DNA from: CAYOWK01 sp964407665
GTDB taxonomy: Bacteria; Pseudomonadota; Alphaproteobacteria; Caulobacterales; Hyphomonadaceae
DNA: 43,423 nucleotides
Reading direction: 5' to 3'
Assembly: GCA_964407665.1 (NCBI GenBank)
Contig: CAYOWK010000035.1
Coordinates: 1 to 43,423 of the forward strand
Shown: positions 25,452 to 35,638 of the stretch, piece by piece
Layout of the letters: every line of letters starts with the position of its first letter
Numbering within the stretch: position 1 is the stretch's first letter
Translations under genes and position numbers: made by a program
Notes under the pieces: model-generated
The model's input: the letters and a program-made list of their open reading frames with translations, nothing else
What the model was told of the DNA's origin: nothing
Databases searched by the model: none

Positions 25452-26471
25452 ATGGCTGACCGCAAGCGGGCCAAGGCGCCACCGGCCGAAGAGGCCGGGG
25501 CAGGCGTTCCGGCGCCTTCCGACCTGGTGGCCATGTACCGCGACATGCTGCTGATTCGCCGCTTCGAGGAGAAGGCGGGCCAGCTCTACGGCATGGGTCT
25601 GATCGCGGGGTTCTGCCACCTCTATATCGGGCAGGAGGCCGTGGTGGTCGGCGTGCAGTCGGTTCTCAAGCCCGACGACCAGGTCATCACCGGCTATCGC
25701 GACCACGGCCACATGCTGGCGTGCGGCATGGAGGCTCGCGGCGTGATGGCGGAGCTGACCGGGCGCGAGGGCGGCTATTCCCGGGGCAAGGGCGGCTCGA
25801 TGCACATGTTCAGCCGCGAGAAGAAGTTCTATGGCGGCCACGGCATCGTCGGCGCGCAGGTGCCGATCGGGGCGGGGCTGGCCTTCGCCAACCGCTACCG
25901 CGGCACAGACGCCGTGTCGGTGGCCTATTTCGGCGACGGCGCCTCCAACCAGGGGCAGGTCTACGAAGCGTTCAACATGGCCTCGCTGTGGAAGCTGCCG
26001 GTGATCTTCGTGATCGAGAACAACCAGTACGCGATGGGCACCGCCGTCTCTCGTGCTTCCGCAGAGACCGAGCTGTTCAAACGCGGCATCTCGTTCGAGA
26101 TCCCGGGCGAGGAAGTGAACGGCATGGATGTGCTGGCGGTGCGCGATGCGGCGGCGCGGGCTGTGGCTCTGGCGCGTTCCGGCGGCGGGCCGACCATCCT
26201 CGACATGGAGACCTACAGGTATCGCGGCCACTCGATGTCGGACCCCGCCAAGTATCGCACGCGCGAGGAGGTGACGTCCGTCCGCGAGCAGAAGGACCCC
26301 ATCGAGAGCTTCAAGAAGAAGCTGCTGGAAGCGGGCCACGCCGACGAGGCGAAGCTGAAGGAGATCGAGGCGGAGGTGCGCGAGATCGTCAACGACTCGG
26401 CCCAGTTTGCGCAGGACAGCCCCGAGCCGGACCCCGCCGAACTCTGGACCGACGTGCTGGTGGAGAGCTGA
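25452..26471 (+). CDS. pdhA: Pyruvate dehydrogenase E1 component, alpha subunit
   Basis: A 339-residue thiamine-diphosphate enzyme subunit. The ThDP/Mg motif runs GDGASNQGQVYEAFNMASLW to ENNQYAMGT, and RYRGHSMSDPAKYRT is the phosphorylation-loop region of E1-alpha. It forms an alpha2beta2 E1 with PdhB and decarboxylates pyruvate. ATG 25452 is chosen because AGGAGGG lies nine bases upstream. It heads pdhA-pdhB-pdhC-lpdA and may also be read through from eda. Confidence 0.96.
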   Translation: MADRKRAKAPPAEEAGAGVPAPSDLVAMYRDMLLIRRFEEKAGQLYGMGLIAGFCHLYIGQEAVVVGVQSVLKPDDQVITGYRDHGHMLACGMEARGVMAELTGREGGYSRGKGGSMHMFSREKKFYGGHGIVGAQVPIGAGLAFANRYRGTDAVSVAYFGDGASNQGQVYEAFNMASLWKLPVIFVIENNQYAMGTAVSRASAETELFKRGISFEIPGEEVNGMDVLAVRDAAARAVALARSGGGPTILDMETYRYRGHSMSDPAKYRTREEVTSVREQKDPIESFKKKLLEAGHADEAKLKEIEAEVREIVNDSAQFAQDSPEPDPAELWTDVLVES

Positions 26472-26474
26472 TCG

Positions 26475-27867
<1,393 letters not shown>

Positions 27868-27878
<11 letters not shown>

Positions 27879-28194
27879 TTGGACCGCAATGGTCGCGATT
27901 GTCGCCCTGGCGGCGTGTACGCAGCATTCCACCCGGACGGTCGTGATTACACAGGAAGATGCGTCCAGCTACGCCCTCCAGGTTATTACGCCGGGAGACG
28001 ATGCGGCCGAGCATCAGGCCTTCAGAGAGTACCACGCTAGCCTGCTTTGCGGCGGTGAATTTGATCTCAAGGTTATCGAAACGCGCATTTCTGCATGTGA
28101 CTGGGCTCCCTGTGTCGGTGACGACTTCGACGACTACAGGGATGGTCAGCAAAGAAGTTCGATCGTTGCACTCAACTGCAAGGCGCAACCATGA
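27868..28194 (+). CDS. Small cysteine-rich lipoprotein between pdhB and pdhC
   Basis: A 108-residue predicted lipoprotein of no family I recognise. The ATG lies inside the last codons of pdhB (CTATGTGGAGTAG), so it is translated in the +1-shifted frame with coupling. Residues 1-17 form a signal ending with the lipobox LAAC (C17). Four further cysteines, at 61, 77, 82 and 104, could form two disulfides in the periplasm. The gene ends within the pdhC start. GC content dips here (29 of 60 bases at 28021-28080). It has no evident link to pyruvate dehydrogenase other than operon position. Confidence 0.65.
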
Positions 28195-29486
28195 CCACTC
28201 CCATCACCATGCCTGCGCTGTCGCCCACGATGGAGGAGGGGAACCTCGCCAAGTGGCATGTGAAGGTTGGCGACACCGTCAAAGCGGGCGACATCATCGC
28301 CGAGATCGAGACCGACAAGGCCACGATGGAGGTCGAGGCGGTAGACGAGGGCGTCATCACCAAGCTGCTGGTCGAGGAAGGCGCGCAGGGCGTGAAGGTC
28401 AACGCCGTGATCGCGGAGCTGGAAGTTGAAGGCGGGGCGCCTGCGCCGAAGACGGCGGAGGCGAAGAAGGCCGAGCCCGCTCCTGTGGCCGCAGCGGCGA
28501 AGGCGCCCGCGAAAGCCGAGGCGGCGCCTGCCAAGCCCGAAGCGCCGGCCGCTCCACCCCCTTCGCCCGCCGCCACAACCAGCGGCAAACGCATCAAAGC
28601 CTCGCCGCTCGCTCGCAGGATCGCCAGTGCGAAGGGCCTTGATCTCTCCGCACTCAGCGGCTCGGGGCCGCATGGGCGGATCATCAAGGTGGATGTCGAG
28701 AAGGCCCAGCCCGGCGCCGGCAAGCAGGCCCCCGCCGCATCAGGCGGCGTGACCAGCCTGATCGAGCCGGCGCTGCTGGATGATCGCGTCTATCCACCCG
28801 ACAGCTACGAGCTCATCCCGCTGGACGCCGTCCGGAAAGTGACCGCGCGCCGGCTCACGCAATCCTTCATGCAGGTGCCGCACTTCCCGCTCACCATCGA
28901 TCTGGAGATCGATCACCTGCTGGCCGCCCGCAAGGCGATCAACGCGACCGTGGATGACGCCGCCAAGATCTCGGTCAACGACATGCTGATCAAGGCGGCG
29001 GCCCTGGCGCTCATCGCCCAGCCCGACGCCAACGCCAGCTTCACCGACAAGGGCATTGCGCGCCACAAGGCGGCGCATGTGTCGATGGCGGTGGCCATCG
29101 AGGGCGGGCTCATCACGCCGGTGATCCGCGACGCGGAGAAAAAGGGCCTCGGCCAGATCGCCGCCGAGACGAAGGACCTCGCGAAACGCGCGCGCGACCG
29201 CAAGCTGAAGCCGCAGGAATACATGGGCGGGACGTTCTCGATCTCGAACCTCGGCATGTTCGGCATCCGCTCGTTCGGCTCCATCCTCAATCCGCCGGAG
29301 GGCATGATCCTGTCGGTGGGCGAGGGTGCGCCGCGTGCTGTGGTGAAGGATGGCCAGGTGGTGGCGGCGACCGTGCTGACCGTTACGCTGACCTGCGACC
29401 ACCGCGTGGTGGACGGTGCAACCGGAGCGAAGTGGTTGCAGCATTTCAGGCGGTTCGTGGAGACGCCCGAGAGCATGTTGCTGTGA
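28191..29486 (+). CDS. pdhC: Pyruvate dehydrogenase E2, dihydrolipoyl acetyltransferase
   Basis: A 431-residue E2 that transfers acetyl groups to CoA and forms the core of the complex. Domains in order: one lipoyl domain (1-80, K43 in IETDKATMEVEA), an Ala/Pro/Lys linker, a peripheral-subunit-binding domain (KASPLARRIASAKGLDLSAL, about 138-170), and the catalytic domain ending TCDHRVVDG with H404 and D408. Its ATG overlaps the stop of the lipoprotein gene by four bases. Confidence 0.97.
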   Translation: MTTPITMPALSPTMEEGNLAKWHVKVGDTVKAGDIIAEIETDKATMEVEAVDEGVITKLLVEEGAQGVKVNAVIAELEVEGGAPAPKTAEAKKAEPAPVAAAAKAPAKAEAAPAKPEAPAAPPPSPAATTSGKRIKASPLARRIASAKGLDLSALSGSGPHGRIIKVDVEKAQPGAGKQAPAASGGVTSLIEPALLDDRVYPPDSYELIPLDAVRKVTARRLTQSFMQVPHFPLTIDLEIDHLLAARKAINATVDDAAKISVNDMLIKAAALALIAQPDANASFTDKGIARHKAAHVSMAVAIEGGLITPVIRDAEKKGLGQIAAETKDLAKRARDRKLKPQEYMGGTFSISNLGMFGIRSFGSILNPPEGMILSVGEGAPRAVVKDGQVVAATVLTVTLTCDHRVVDGATGAKWLQHFRRFVETPESMLL

Positions 29487-29508
29487 TCGCGCGTCTCTCA
29501 CACTTGTC

Positions 29509-29538
29509 ATCCCGGAAGCACGCAGCGCTATCCGGGAT
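29509..29538. repeat. Short palindromic intergenic repeat
   Basis: ATCCCGGA (29509-29516) and TCCGGGAT (29531-29538) form a perfect 8-bp stem around 14 bases, inside the string TGTCATCCCGGA. A related half, CCCGGAATGACA, appears at about 31470-31481. Such TCATCCCGGA-type elements are common dispersed repeats in Alphaproteobacteria (family knowledge). Here it separates pdhC from the next gene. Confidence 0.55.
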
Positions 29539-29548
29539 CCGGACCTCA

Positions 29549-30010
29549 ATGCTTGGCCTCGCGATATGGACAGGGCTTGCGGTCCCGATTCACGCGCAAT
29601 CGGCGGCTATCGATCTGTCGATGATCGGCGGACCTGTGCCGGCGAGTATCCTTTCATACCGACCGAAAGGGCCTTGCGTGCTCAAGCGGGGATCTGAGGA
29701 TTGTCTCGTGGTTTCGCCCAGCGGCGTCGAGGTTGTGGTCTTTGAAGGGACCATCTGCCGGGTCACAATGGACGCGGGTCGCATGGCGTTTGGCGAATTG
29801 CTGCCGTTCGGTCTTCGATTTGGCGACACGAAGACGGGCGCCATCTCCAAGCTGCCGGCGAACGAAGTGATTGCGGGGAAGTGGAACGCGTCAGACGGGC
29901 GTGATGTCTACAGCGCCTCGCTTGGCGATGCTGATCACATGAATGGCCTGTACCTGAGCTTCAAGGCCGGGGGGCTGTCCCGGATTCAAGCCCAATCGAC
30001 CTGTGTTTGA
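29549..30010 (+). CDS. Exported protein of unknown function between pdhC and lpdA
   Basis: A 153-residue protein with signal peptide MLGLAIWTGLAVPIHAQS, cleavage after AHA or HAQ. I recognise no family. The mature part has two cysteine pairs' worth of Cys (GPCVLKRGSEDCLV, GTICRV, STCV) and ends in beta-rich sequence. The frame is open further upstream to near the end of pdhC, but that part covers a palindromic repeat; ATG 29549 gives a clean signal peptide. It ends at the lpdA leader, overlapping an unused TTG. Confidence 0.6.
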   Translation: MLGLAIWTGLAVPIHAQSAAIDLSMIGGPVPASILSYRPKGPCVLKRGSEDCLVVSPSGVEVVVFEGTICRVTMDAGRMAFGELLPFGLRFGDTKTGAISKLPANEVIAGKWNASDGRDVYSASLGDADHMNGLYLSFKAGGLSRIQAQSTCV

Positions 30011-30027
30011 ACCGGTGGAAGATCGCG

Positions 30028-31443
30028 ATGGCTGACGCAAAATCCTACGACCTCATCATCATCGGCTCGGGCCCCGGCGGATACGTCGCCGCGATCCGCG
30101 CGTCGCAGCTCGGCATGAAGACCGCCATCGTCGAGCGGTCGGAGCTGGGCGGCATCTGTCTCAACTGGGGCTGCATCCCGACCAAGGCGCTGCTGCGCTC
30201 GGCGGAGGTGTTCCACCTCATCAATCATGCGAAAGACTACGGCCTCAGCGTCGACAATCCGCAGGCGCTGCTGGGCAAGATCGTCGAGCGCTCGCGCGGC
30301 GTCGCGAAGCAGCTCTCCAACGGCGTCGCCTTCCTGATGAAGAAGCACAAGATCGATGTGCTGGAGGGAACGGCGCGGCTGGAGAAGGGCGGCGCCGCTC
30401 CGAAGGTGATCGTGGAGAAGGGCAAGGGCGAGGGGACGTACACGCCGAAGCACGTCCTGCTCGCCACCGGCGCTCGGGCGCGGGAGATTCCCGATGCGGG
30501 CCTCAAGGCCGACGGCGAGACCGTGTGGACCTATCGCGATGCGATGGTCCCGAAGGAGCTGCCTAAAAGGCTGCTGGTGATCGGCTCGGGCGCCATCGGC
30601 ATCGAGTTCGCGAGCTTCTACCGCTCGCTCGGCTCCGAGGTGACGGTGGTCGAGACGATGGATCGCATCCTGCCGGTCGAGGATGCGGAGATCTCCGCCT
30701 TCGCCGCCAAACAGTTCGTCAAGCAGGGCATGAAGCTGATCACCGGCGCGCAGGTGAAGTCGCTGAAGGTCGCGAAAGGCAAGGCGGCGGCGGAGGTCGT
30801 CTCCGGCGGAAAGAGCGAGACCATCGAGGCCGACAAGGTGATCCTCGCCATCGGCATCGTCGGCAATGTCGAAAACCTCGGGCTGGAGGCGCTTGGCGTG
30901 AAGGTCGAGAAGACGCACGTGGTGGTGGATGGCTACGGCAAGACGAACGTGGCCGGGCTCTATGCCATCGGCGATGTCACCGGCGCGCCGTGGCTGGCGC
31001 ACAAGGCGATGCACGAGGGCGTGCTCTGCATCGAGGCGCTGGCCGGGCAGAAGCATGCGCACAAGTTCGATCCGTGGAACGTGCCGGGCTGCACCTACTC
31101 CTATCCGCAGATCGCTTCGGTGGGGCTGACGGAGGAGAAGGCCAAGGCTTCGGGGCGCAAGCTGAAGGTCGGCAAGTTCCCCTTCATCGGCAACGGCAAG
31201 GCCATCGCGCTGGGCGAACCCGAAGGCATGGTGAAGACCATCTTCGACGCTGAAACCGGAGAGCTTCTGGGCGCGCACATGGTGGGCGCCGAGGTGACCG
31301 AGCTGATCCAGGGCTATGTCATCGCGCGGCAGGGCGAACTCACCGAAGCCGAGCTGATGGACACCATCTTCCCGCACCCGACCCTGTCTGAGACGATGCA
31401 CGAAGGCGTGCTGGCGGCGTATGGGCGAGCCCTGCACATCTAG
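30028..31443 (+). CDS. lpdA: Dihydrolipoyl dehydrogenase (E3)
   Basis: A 471-residue FAD-dependent disulfide oxidoreductase that reoxidises lipoyl groups of PDH and also serves GcvH. The FAD site IIGSGPGGYVAAIRA, the redox-active pair C44/C49 in GGICLNWGCIPTK, the NAD site VIGSGAIGIEFASFY, the FAD site GLYAIGDVTG and the catalytic HPTLSE near the C-terminus are all present. ATG 30028 follows GGTGGAAG. It is the last gene of the pdh operon; a GGGCGC/GCGCCC inverted repeat follows the stop. Confidence 0.97.
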   Translation: MADAKSYDLIIIGSGPGGYVAAIRASQLGMKTAIVERSELGGICLNWGCIPTKALLRSAEVFHLINHAKDYGLSVDNPQALLGKIVERSRGVAKQLSNGVAFLMKKHKIDVLEGTARLEKGGAAPKVIVEKGKGEGTYTPKHVLLATGARAREIPDAGLKADGETVWTYRDAMVPKELPKRLLVIGSGAIGIEFASFYRSLGSEVTVVETMDRILPVEDAEISAFAAKQFVKQGMKLITGAQVKSLKVAKGKAAAEVVSGGKSETIEADKVILAIGIVGNVENLGLEALGVKVEKTHVVVDGYGKTNVAGLYAIGDVTGAPWLAHKAMHEGVLCIEALAGQKHAHKFDPWNVPGCTYSYPQIASVGLTEEKAKASGRKLKVGKFPFIGNGKAIALGEPEGMVKTIFDAETGELLGAHMVGAEVTELIQGYVIARQGELTEAELMDTIFPHPTLSETMHEGVLAAYGRALHI

Positions 31444-31668
31444 GGCGCATCGGTCACTCCTCCGGCGCCCGGAATGACAGGTATCGGTTGGAGGCAGGTG
31501 CTCTCTCCATACTGCGCGGACGACTAACCCAGTGGCCCGTTCCCGGCCTGACGCCGGGGCTGCGGCGTGAATTCTGCAGCGGGAGGAGAGCTTCGGTGCG
31601 GCGCATGGTTAAGGAACCGGGCCCGTCAGGCCAGCGTTGGGTTTGCTCTATCGAGAGACGGGCAAGAA

Positions 31669-32133
31669 ATGTCGGGCGGTTTCAAAGGCATTCTGGGCGG
31701 AGTTGCAGCGGCAGGGTTCGCGGCCATCTGCGGAGCTGCGGGCGCCGAGGGGACGGCCGTTTGCGAAACGCCGCAGGTGGCTGTCTATTTCCTGCACGGT
31801 GAAGCCAGCCCGACCGAGGGCGCGGCCGCCATACTCGCCATGGCGGGCGAGGCAGCAACCCGGTGCGACGCCGCCGTGGTCGGCGTCACCGCGCGATTCG
31901 ATCCGGCCCGTGATGGTGATCTGGGGCTCGCACTGAAGCGCCTTGCCGCCGTCGCAGACCGTCTCGCCGGGATGGGCGTGCCGCTGGACCGGATCCAGGT
32001 GCTGGCGCGGCCTGCAGACGCCGAGAACCCGGCGCAGGGGCCGGGACGCATCGACATCCGTGTGGCGGGGCCTGAAACAGGCGCCCGTCCGAAGGAACAC
32101 TCCACCGACCGGACGCCGTCTTCAGAGGCCTGA
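31669..32133 (+). CDS. Hypothetical exported protein
   Basis: A 154-residue protein with signal-like residues 1-25 (GGVAAAGFAAICGAAGA). The C-terminal part LKRLAAVADRLAGMGVPLDRIQV ... GRIDIRV recalls the helix-strand pattern of OmpA-like peptidoglycan-binding domains, but key motif residues are not evident, so this is weak. ATG 31669 is preceded by GCAAGAA, a poor ribosome site. It converges with the SDR gene, 11 bases away. Confidence 0.5.
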   Translation: MSGGFKGILGGVAAAGFAAICGAAGAEGTAVCETPQVAVYFLHGEASPTEGAAAILAMAGEAATRCDAAVVGVTARFDPARDGDLGLALKRLAAVADRLAGMGVPLDRIQVLARPADAENPAQGPGRIDIRVAGPETGARPKEHSTDRTPSSEA

Positions 32134-32144
32134 CCTCAATAGCC

Positions 32145-32954
32145 TCAGTGGTCGCTCGGGGCGCCAGCCGGGCCATAGTCGGGCAGACGCGCGTAGGCGA
32201 TGCCGCCATCGGACGCGATCGTGTCGCCAACCACATAATCTCCCGCTCTGGACGCAAGGAAGATCGCCAGACCCGCCATGTCCTCCGGACGTCCCACGCG
32301 CCGCAGCGGCGTGCGGGCGGCCACGGCGTCGCCCTGGTCGCGCGCTGCGCGGTTCATTTCCGAGGGGAAGGGGCCGGGGGCGATGCCGGTGACGACGATC
32401 TGGTCCTTCACCAGACGCGCGGCCAGCCGGCGCGTCAGATAGATCATCGCGGATTTGGAGGCGTGGTAGGAATACGTCTCCAGCGGGTTCAGCGTGATGC
32501 CGTCGATGGAGCAGATGTTGATGACCTTGGCGGGCTGCTCGGCCGAGGCGCCCTTCATCAGGGCCGCGTGCAGCGCCTGCGTCAGGAAGAAGGGCGACTT
32601 CACGTTGAGGTTCATCACCTTGTCCCAGCCCTGCTCCGGGAACTGATCGAAGTCGGCGGCCCAGGCGGCGCCCGCATTGTTTACGAGGATGTCGAGCTTG
32701 CCTTCGCGGTTGTAGATCTCGTCCGCCAGCATCTTGCAGCCTGCGACAGTCGAGACGTCCTGCGGCAGCGAGATGCAGGTTCCCAGCTTCGACAGTTCGG
32801 CGGCAGTCTCGTCGCAGGCGTCAGCCTTGCGCGCGGAGATGTAGACCTTCGCGCCGGATTCCACGAAGCCCTGCGCGATCATCTTGCCGATGCCGCGCGA
32901 GCCGCCCGTGACAAGGGCGACGCGGCCCTTCAGCGAAAACAGGTTCTCGATCAT
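32145..32954 (-). CDS. Short-chain dehydrogenase/reductase
   Basis: A 269-residue classical SDR. TGGSRGIGK is the cofactor glycine motif, NNAG, S in NICSIDG, and Y-x3-K in YSYHASKSA complete the active site. The segment after the active site, GIAPGPFPSEMNRA, and the C-terminus IASDGGIAYARLPD resemble the RhlG-like/unclassified SDR group often annotated only as oxidoreductase. ATG 32954 has GGGAGA upstream. No pathway context is given by its neighbours. Confidence 0.85.
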   Translation of the reverse strand: MIENLFSLKGRVALVTGGSRGIGKMIAQGFVESGAKVYISARKADACDETAAELSKLGTCISLPQDVSTVAGCKMLADEIYNREGKLDILVNNAGAAWAADFDQFPEQGWDKVMNLNVKSPFFLTQALHAALMKGASAEQPAKVINICSIDGITLNPLETYSYHASKSAMIYLTRRLAARLVKDQIVVTGIAPGPFPSEMNRAARDQGDAVAARTPLRRVGRPEDMAGLAIFLASRAGDYVVGDTIASDGGIAYARLPDYGPAGAPSDH

Positions 32955-33039
32955 GATTGTGTCTCCCGGATTTTGGCGGGACCCTATGCCGGCAGCCGTC
33001 CGCACGGAAGCGGTCACATGACCGAAACAGGCGCTGGCC

Positions 33040-34092
33040 TTACTCCCCGTCCGACACGTCCACGCCGGCAAAGATCGGCAGCTCCACCGGGTGGGGGCGG
33101 CCTTCGCGCTCCAGCTGCCGCGCGCCGGCCAGGATGCCCGACAGGGCGTAGTTCCCCTCGTGGCAGGCGTATTCGTAGAGCGGCTCGGCGGAGACGTTCA
33201 GCGCCATCTCGCCACCCCATGTGGCCGTGTAGAGCGAGGGATCCTCGACGGTGAAGCTGTAGAGAACCTGATCATCGGACCAGCGGCTGAAGCGCTCGGT
33301 CACCTTGCCGGAAGCCGAGATGTAGGACCGCTGCTTCGGGTGCGAGTTGACGGTCTCGACGACCAGCGTGTCGCCCTCATACCAGCCCACGCTGTCGCCC
33401 CCCCACTTCGGAAAACTGTCCGGCGTCTTCGCTTCGGATTTCTCGACGATCGGGATCACACGCACGTCGTGGATCATCTCGGCGAGGATCATCACCGAGC
33501 CGGGCGATTGCACGATCTGGTAGAGGTTGTTGTACATGCCGTTGTTCAGTACCGGGCCATAGCCGCCCGTGAAACTCATGATGCAGCGCTCCGAGAGCGG
33601 GCGGATTTCCGGCCCGTCGAAATTGCGCGCCAGCATGTTGGCGGCGCGACCGGCTTCCGAATAGGGGATCATGCCGTCTGCGGTCGTGATCCAGGATGTG
33701 CGGTACTCTCCTTTCACCATCGCAAGCGACTGGCCCGGGTCCATCCAGAATCGGTTGTAGGCCCGCGAGGCGTTGCCATCCGACAGCAGCTGGCGCGAGG
33801 ATTCGGCGTCGATCTGCGAGCGGCCGGCCTCCTCACGCTCGGCCGCCTCATAGACGTTCCGGTGAATGATGCGCTCTGCCTCTTTCTCGGTGACGACCAG
33901 CGATGAAGCGCCTGCCGGGCGCTGCATCGTGGTAAGAGAGGCGTTGCTCCAGATGCCCTGAATGTCCGGCGCGCCCCATCCGGTCCGGGGCGGCGTGTAG
34001 CCGGGCGCGGACTGCGCCAGCGCGGCCGGAATCGCCACAATGGAAACGGTCAAGGCGACCGCGATTGCGGCGCAGATCGGGCGATGTCTCAC
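33040..34092 (-). CDS. Conserved exported protein of unknown function
   Basis: A 350-residue exported protein. The GTG at 34092, preceded by GGGAGAGAAC, gives the signal peptide VRHRPICAAIAVALTVSIVA with cleavage after ALA before QSAP. The mature part has PDIQGIWSNASL, FWMDPGQ, RTSWITTADGMIPYSEAG, GPEIRPLSERC, YNNLYQIVQSPGSVMILAEM, HDVR, WYEGDTLVVETVN and YEYACHEGNY. I recognise this pattern from many Sphingomonadales/Hyphomonadaceae exported proteins without assigned activity. It could be the last gene of a minus-strand group with the small membrane protein and acyl-CoA dehydrogenase. Confidence 0.75.
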   Translation of the reverse strand: MRHRPICAAIAVALTVSIVAIPAALAQSAPGYTPPRTGWGAPDIQGIWSNASLTTMQRPAGASSLVVTEKEAERIIHRNVYEAAEREEAGRSQIDAESSRQLLSDGNASRAYNRFWMDPGQSLAMVKGEYRTSWITTADGMIPYSEAGRAANMLARNFDGPEIRPLSERCIMSFTGGYGPVLNNGMYNNLYQIVQSPGSVMILAEMIHDVRVIPIVEKSEAKTPDSFPKWGGDSVGWYEGDTLVVETVNSHPKQRSYISASGKVTERFSRWSDDQVLYSFTVEDPSLYTATWGGEMALNVSAEPLYEYACHEGNYALSGILAGARQLEREGRPHPVELPIFAGVDVSDGE

Positions 34093-34194
34093 GGCGTTCT
34101 CTCCCTGGCCTCTGTCGGGCCTGTATTGGGGAGAGCGTGCCAGAGCGAGCGGCAAGGTCAATAACCGACCGGCCAGTCTGTTCCCTCGCGGACG

Positions 34195-34449
34195 CTATTC
34201 CACCCCGCGCCGGGTCGAGCGGATCATGTTGTAGCCGGCCAGGAAGGTGATGACGCCGCCGATGATCGCAAGCGCCACCAGGGGCGCCGCAGCGTCGGCA
34301 ATGACATCGAGCCAGACAAGGTCCAGCACGGCGCCTGCGACGAGCCCTGCGAGGCCGCCGCCGAGGAGCAGAACGCCCAGGACTGTCAGCTGTTTGCCGA
34401 GCGTTCGCTTGCGGGAGGCCGCAACGTCAGGCGGTGTGTATTCGCGCAT
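34195..34449 (-). CDS. Small two-helix membrane protein
   Basis: An 84-residue protein with two predicted transmembrane helices (about 22-45 and 53-73) and a charged N-terminus and C-terminus. GAGAGGGA precedes ATG 34449. It lies 30 bases downstream of the acyl-CoA dehydrogenase gene. No family recognised. Confidence 0.65.
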   Translation of the reverse strand: MREYTPPDVAASRKRTLGKQLTVLGVLLLGGGLAGLVAGAVLDLVWLDVIADAAAPLVALAIIGGVITFLAGYNMIRSTRRGVE

Positions 34450-34479
34450 GGCGGTAGTCCCTCTCCAGGTCTGCCCGGA

Positions 34480-35613
34480 TCAATAACCCTGCAGACGGGC
34501 GTAGCGGTCGCGGTGGTAGCCCTCGCCGCCATAGAGCGCCTCGAGCACGCGGGCGCGCTTCATGTAGAGTCCGGCGTCGTGCTCATCGGTCATGCCGATG
34601 CCGCCGTGCATCTGCACCGTCTCGTTGGAGACGAGGTGGAACGTCTCGTTGGCCCGGGCCTTGGACAGCGACGCCTTGATGGAGACGTCGTTGGCGTTCG
34701 AGTCGAGCGCGTCGAGCGCGCCGGCAATGCACGAGCGGGTCAGCTCAAGTTCGGAGAACATGATTGCGGCGCGGTGCTGCAGCGCCTGGAATGAGCCGAT
34801 CAGCTGGCCGAACTGCTTGCGGGTCTTGAGATAGTCGGCGGTCATCTCGAAGGCGGCGTCCGAGGCGCCCAGCATCTCTGCGGCGACGCCGATCGCGGCT
34901 CGGTCGAGGATGGCTTCCAGGAGGCCGAAGCCGCCGCCGGCCGAGCCGAGCACGGCGCTGCCCGCGACCTTCACGTCCGCGAATCCAACGTTGGCGGCGG
35001 CATGGGCGTCGATGGCCTTCAGCGGCGTCACGGTCACGCCTGCGGCGTCGGACGGCACGAGGAAGAGCGTGATCCCGGCGGCGTCCCCGGCCTGGCCGGC
35101 GGTACGGGCGGCGACGATGAAGAGGCCGGCGACATCGCCGTCGACGACATAGCGCTTGGCGCCGTTCAGCACGAAGCCATCGCCCGAGGCTGCGGCCTTC
35201 AGGTCGATATAGAGAGGCTCGTGGTGGGCGTGGTCATCGACCGCCAGCGCGGTGATCAGCTCGCCGGCGGCGATCTTCGGAAGATACGCCGACTTTTGCG
35301 CATCCGATCCGCCGAGCATCAGGGCTGAGGCGCCGATAAGGGCGGTGGACAGGAGGGGAGAGGCGCCCAGGGTGCGGCCCTGGGCTTCCAGCACCTGACC
35401 GAGACCGACATACCCGAAGCCCGAACCGCCGAACTCTTCCGGGATCAGGACGCCGGCGAAGCCCAGCTCGGCCATTTCCTTCCAGGTGGCGACGTCGTGG
35501 CCTTTTCCCGCCTTGCGCAGGGCGCGAAGCTGGGTGACCGGCATCTTCTCGCTCGCGAAGCCCATCGCGCTGTCACGCAGCATCTGTTGTTCTTCGGTGA
35601 GCACGAAGCCCAT
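34480..35613 (-). CDS. Acyl-CoA dehydrogenase family protein
   Basis: A 377-residue flavoprotein of the acyl-CoA dehydrogenase superfamily. IPEEFGGSGFGYVGLGQVLE, LTEEQQMLRDS and the C-terminal TVQMHGGIGMTDEHDAGLYMKRA are typical. The usual catalytic segment near YEGTNQI is replaced by LEALYGGEGYHRDRYA, as in divergent members that may act as one subunit of a hetero-oligomer or on bulky substrates. The substrate is unknown. GGGAGAG precedes ATG 35613. It follows the HCCA-isomerase-like gene by 25 bases, probably in one transcript. Confidence 0.88.
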   Translation of the reverse strand: MGFVLTEEQQMLRDSAMGFASEKMPVTQLRALRKAGKGHDVATWKEMAELGFAGVLIPEEFGGSGFGYVGLGQVLEAQGRTLGASPLLSTALIGASALMLGGSDAQKSAYLPKIAAGELITALAVDDHAHHEPLYIDLKAAASGDGFVLNGAKRYVVDGDVAGLFIVAARTAGQAGDAAGITLFLVPSDAAGVTVTPLKAIDAHAAANVGFADVKVAGSAVLGSAGGGFGLLEAILDRAAIGVAAEMLGASDAAFEMTADYLKTRKQFGQLIGSFQALQHRAAIMFSELELTRSCIAGALDALDSNANDVSIKASLSKARANETFHLVSNETVQMHGGIGMTDEHDAGLYMKRARVLEALYGGEGYHRDRYARLQGY

Positions 35614-35638
35614 TGAGTCTCTCCCGCCTTACGCGACT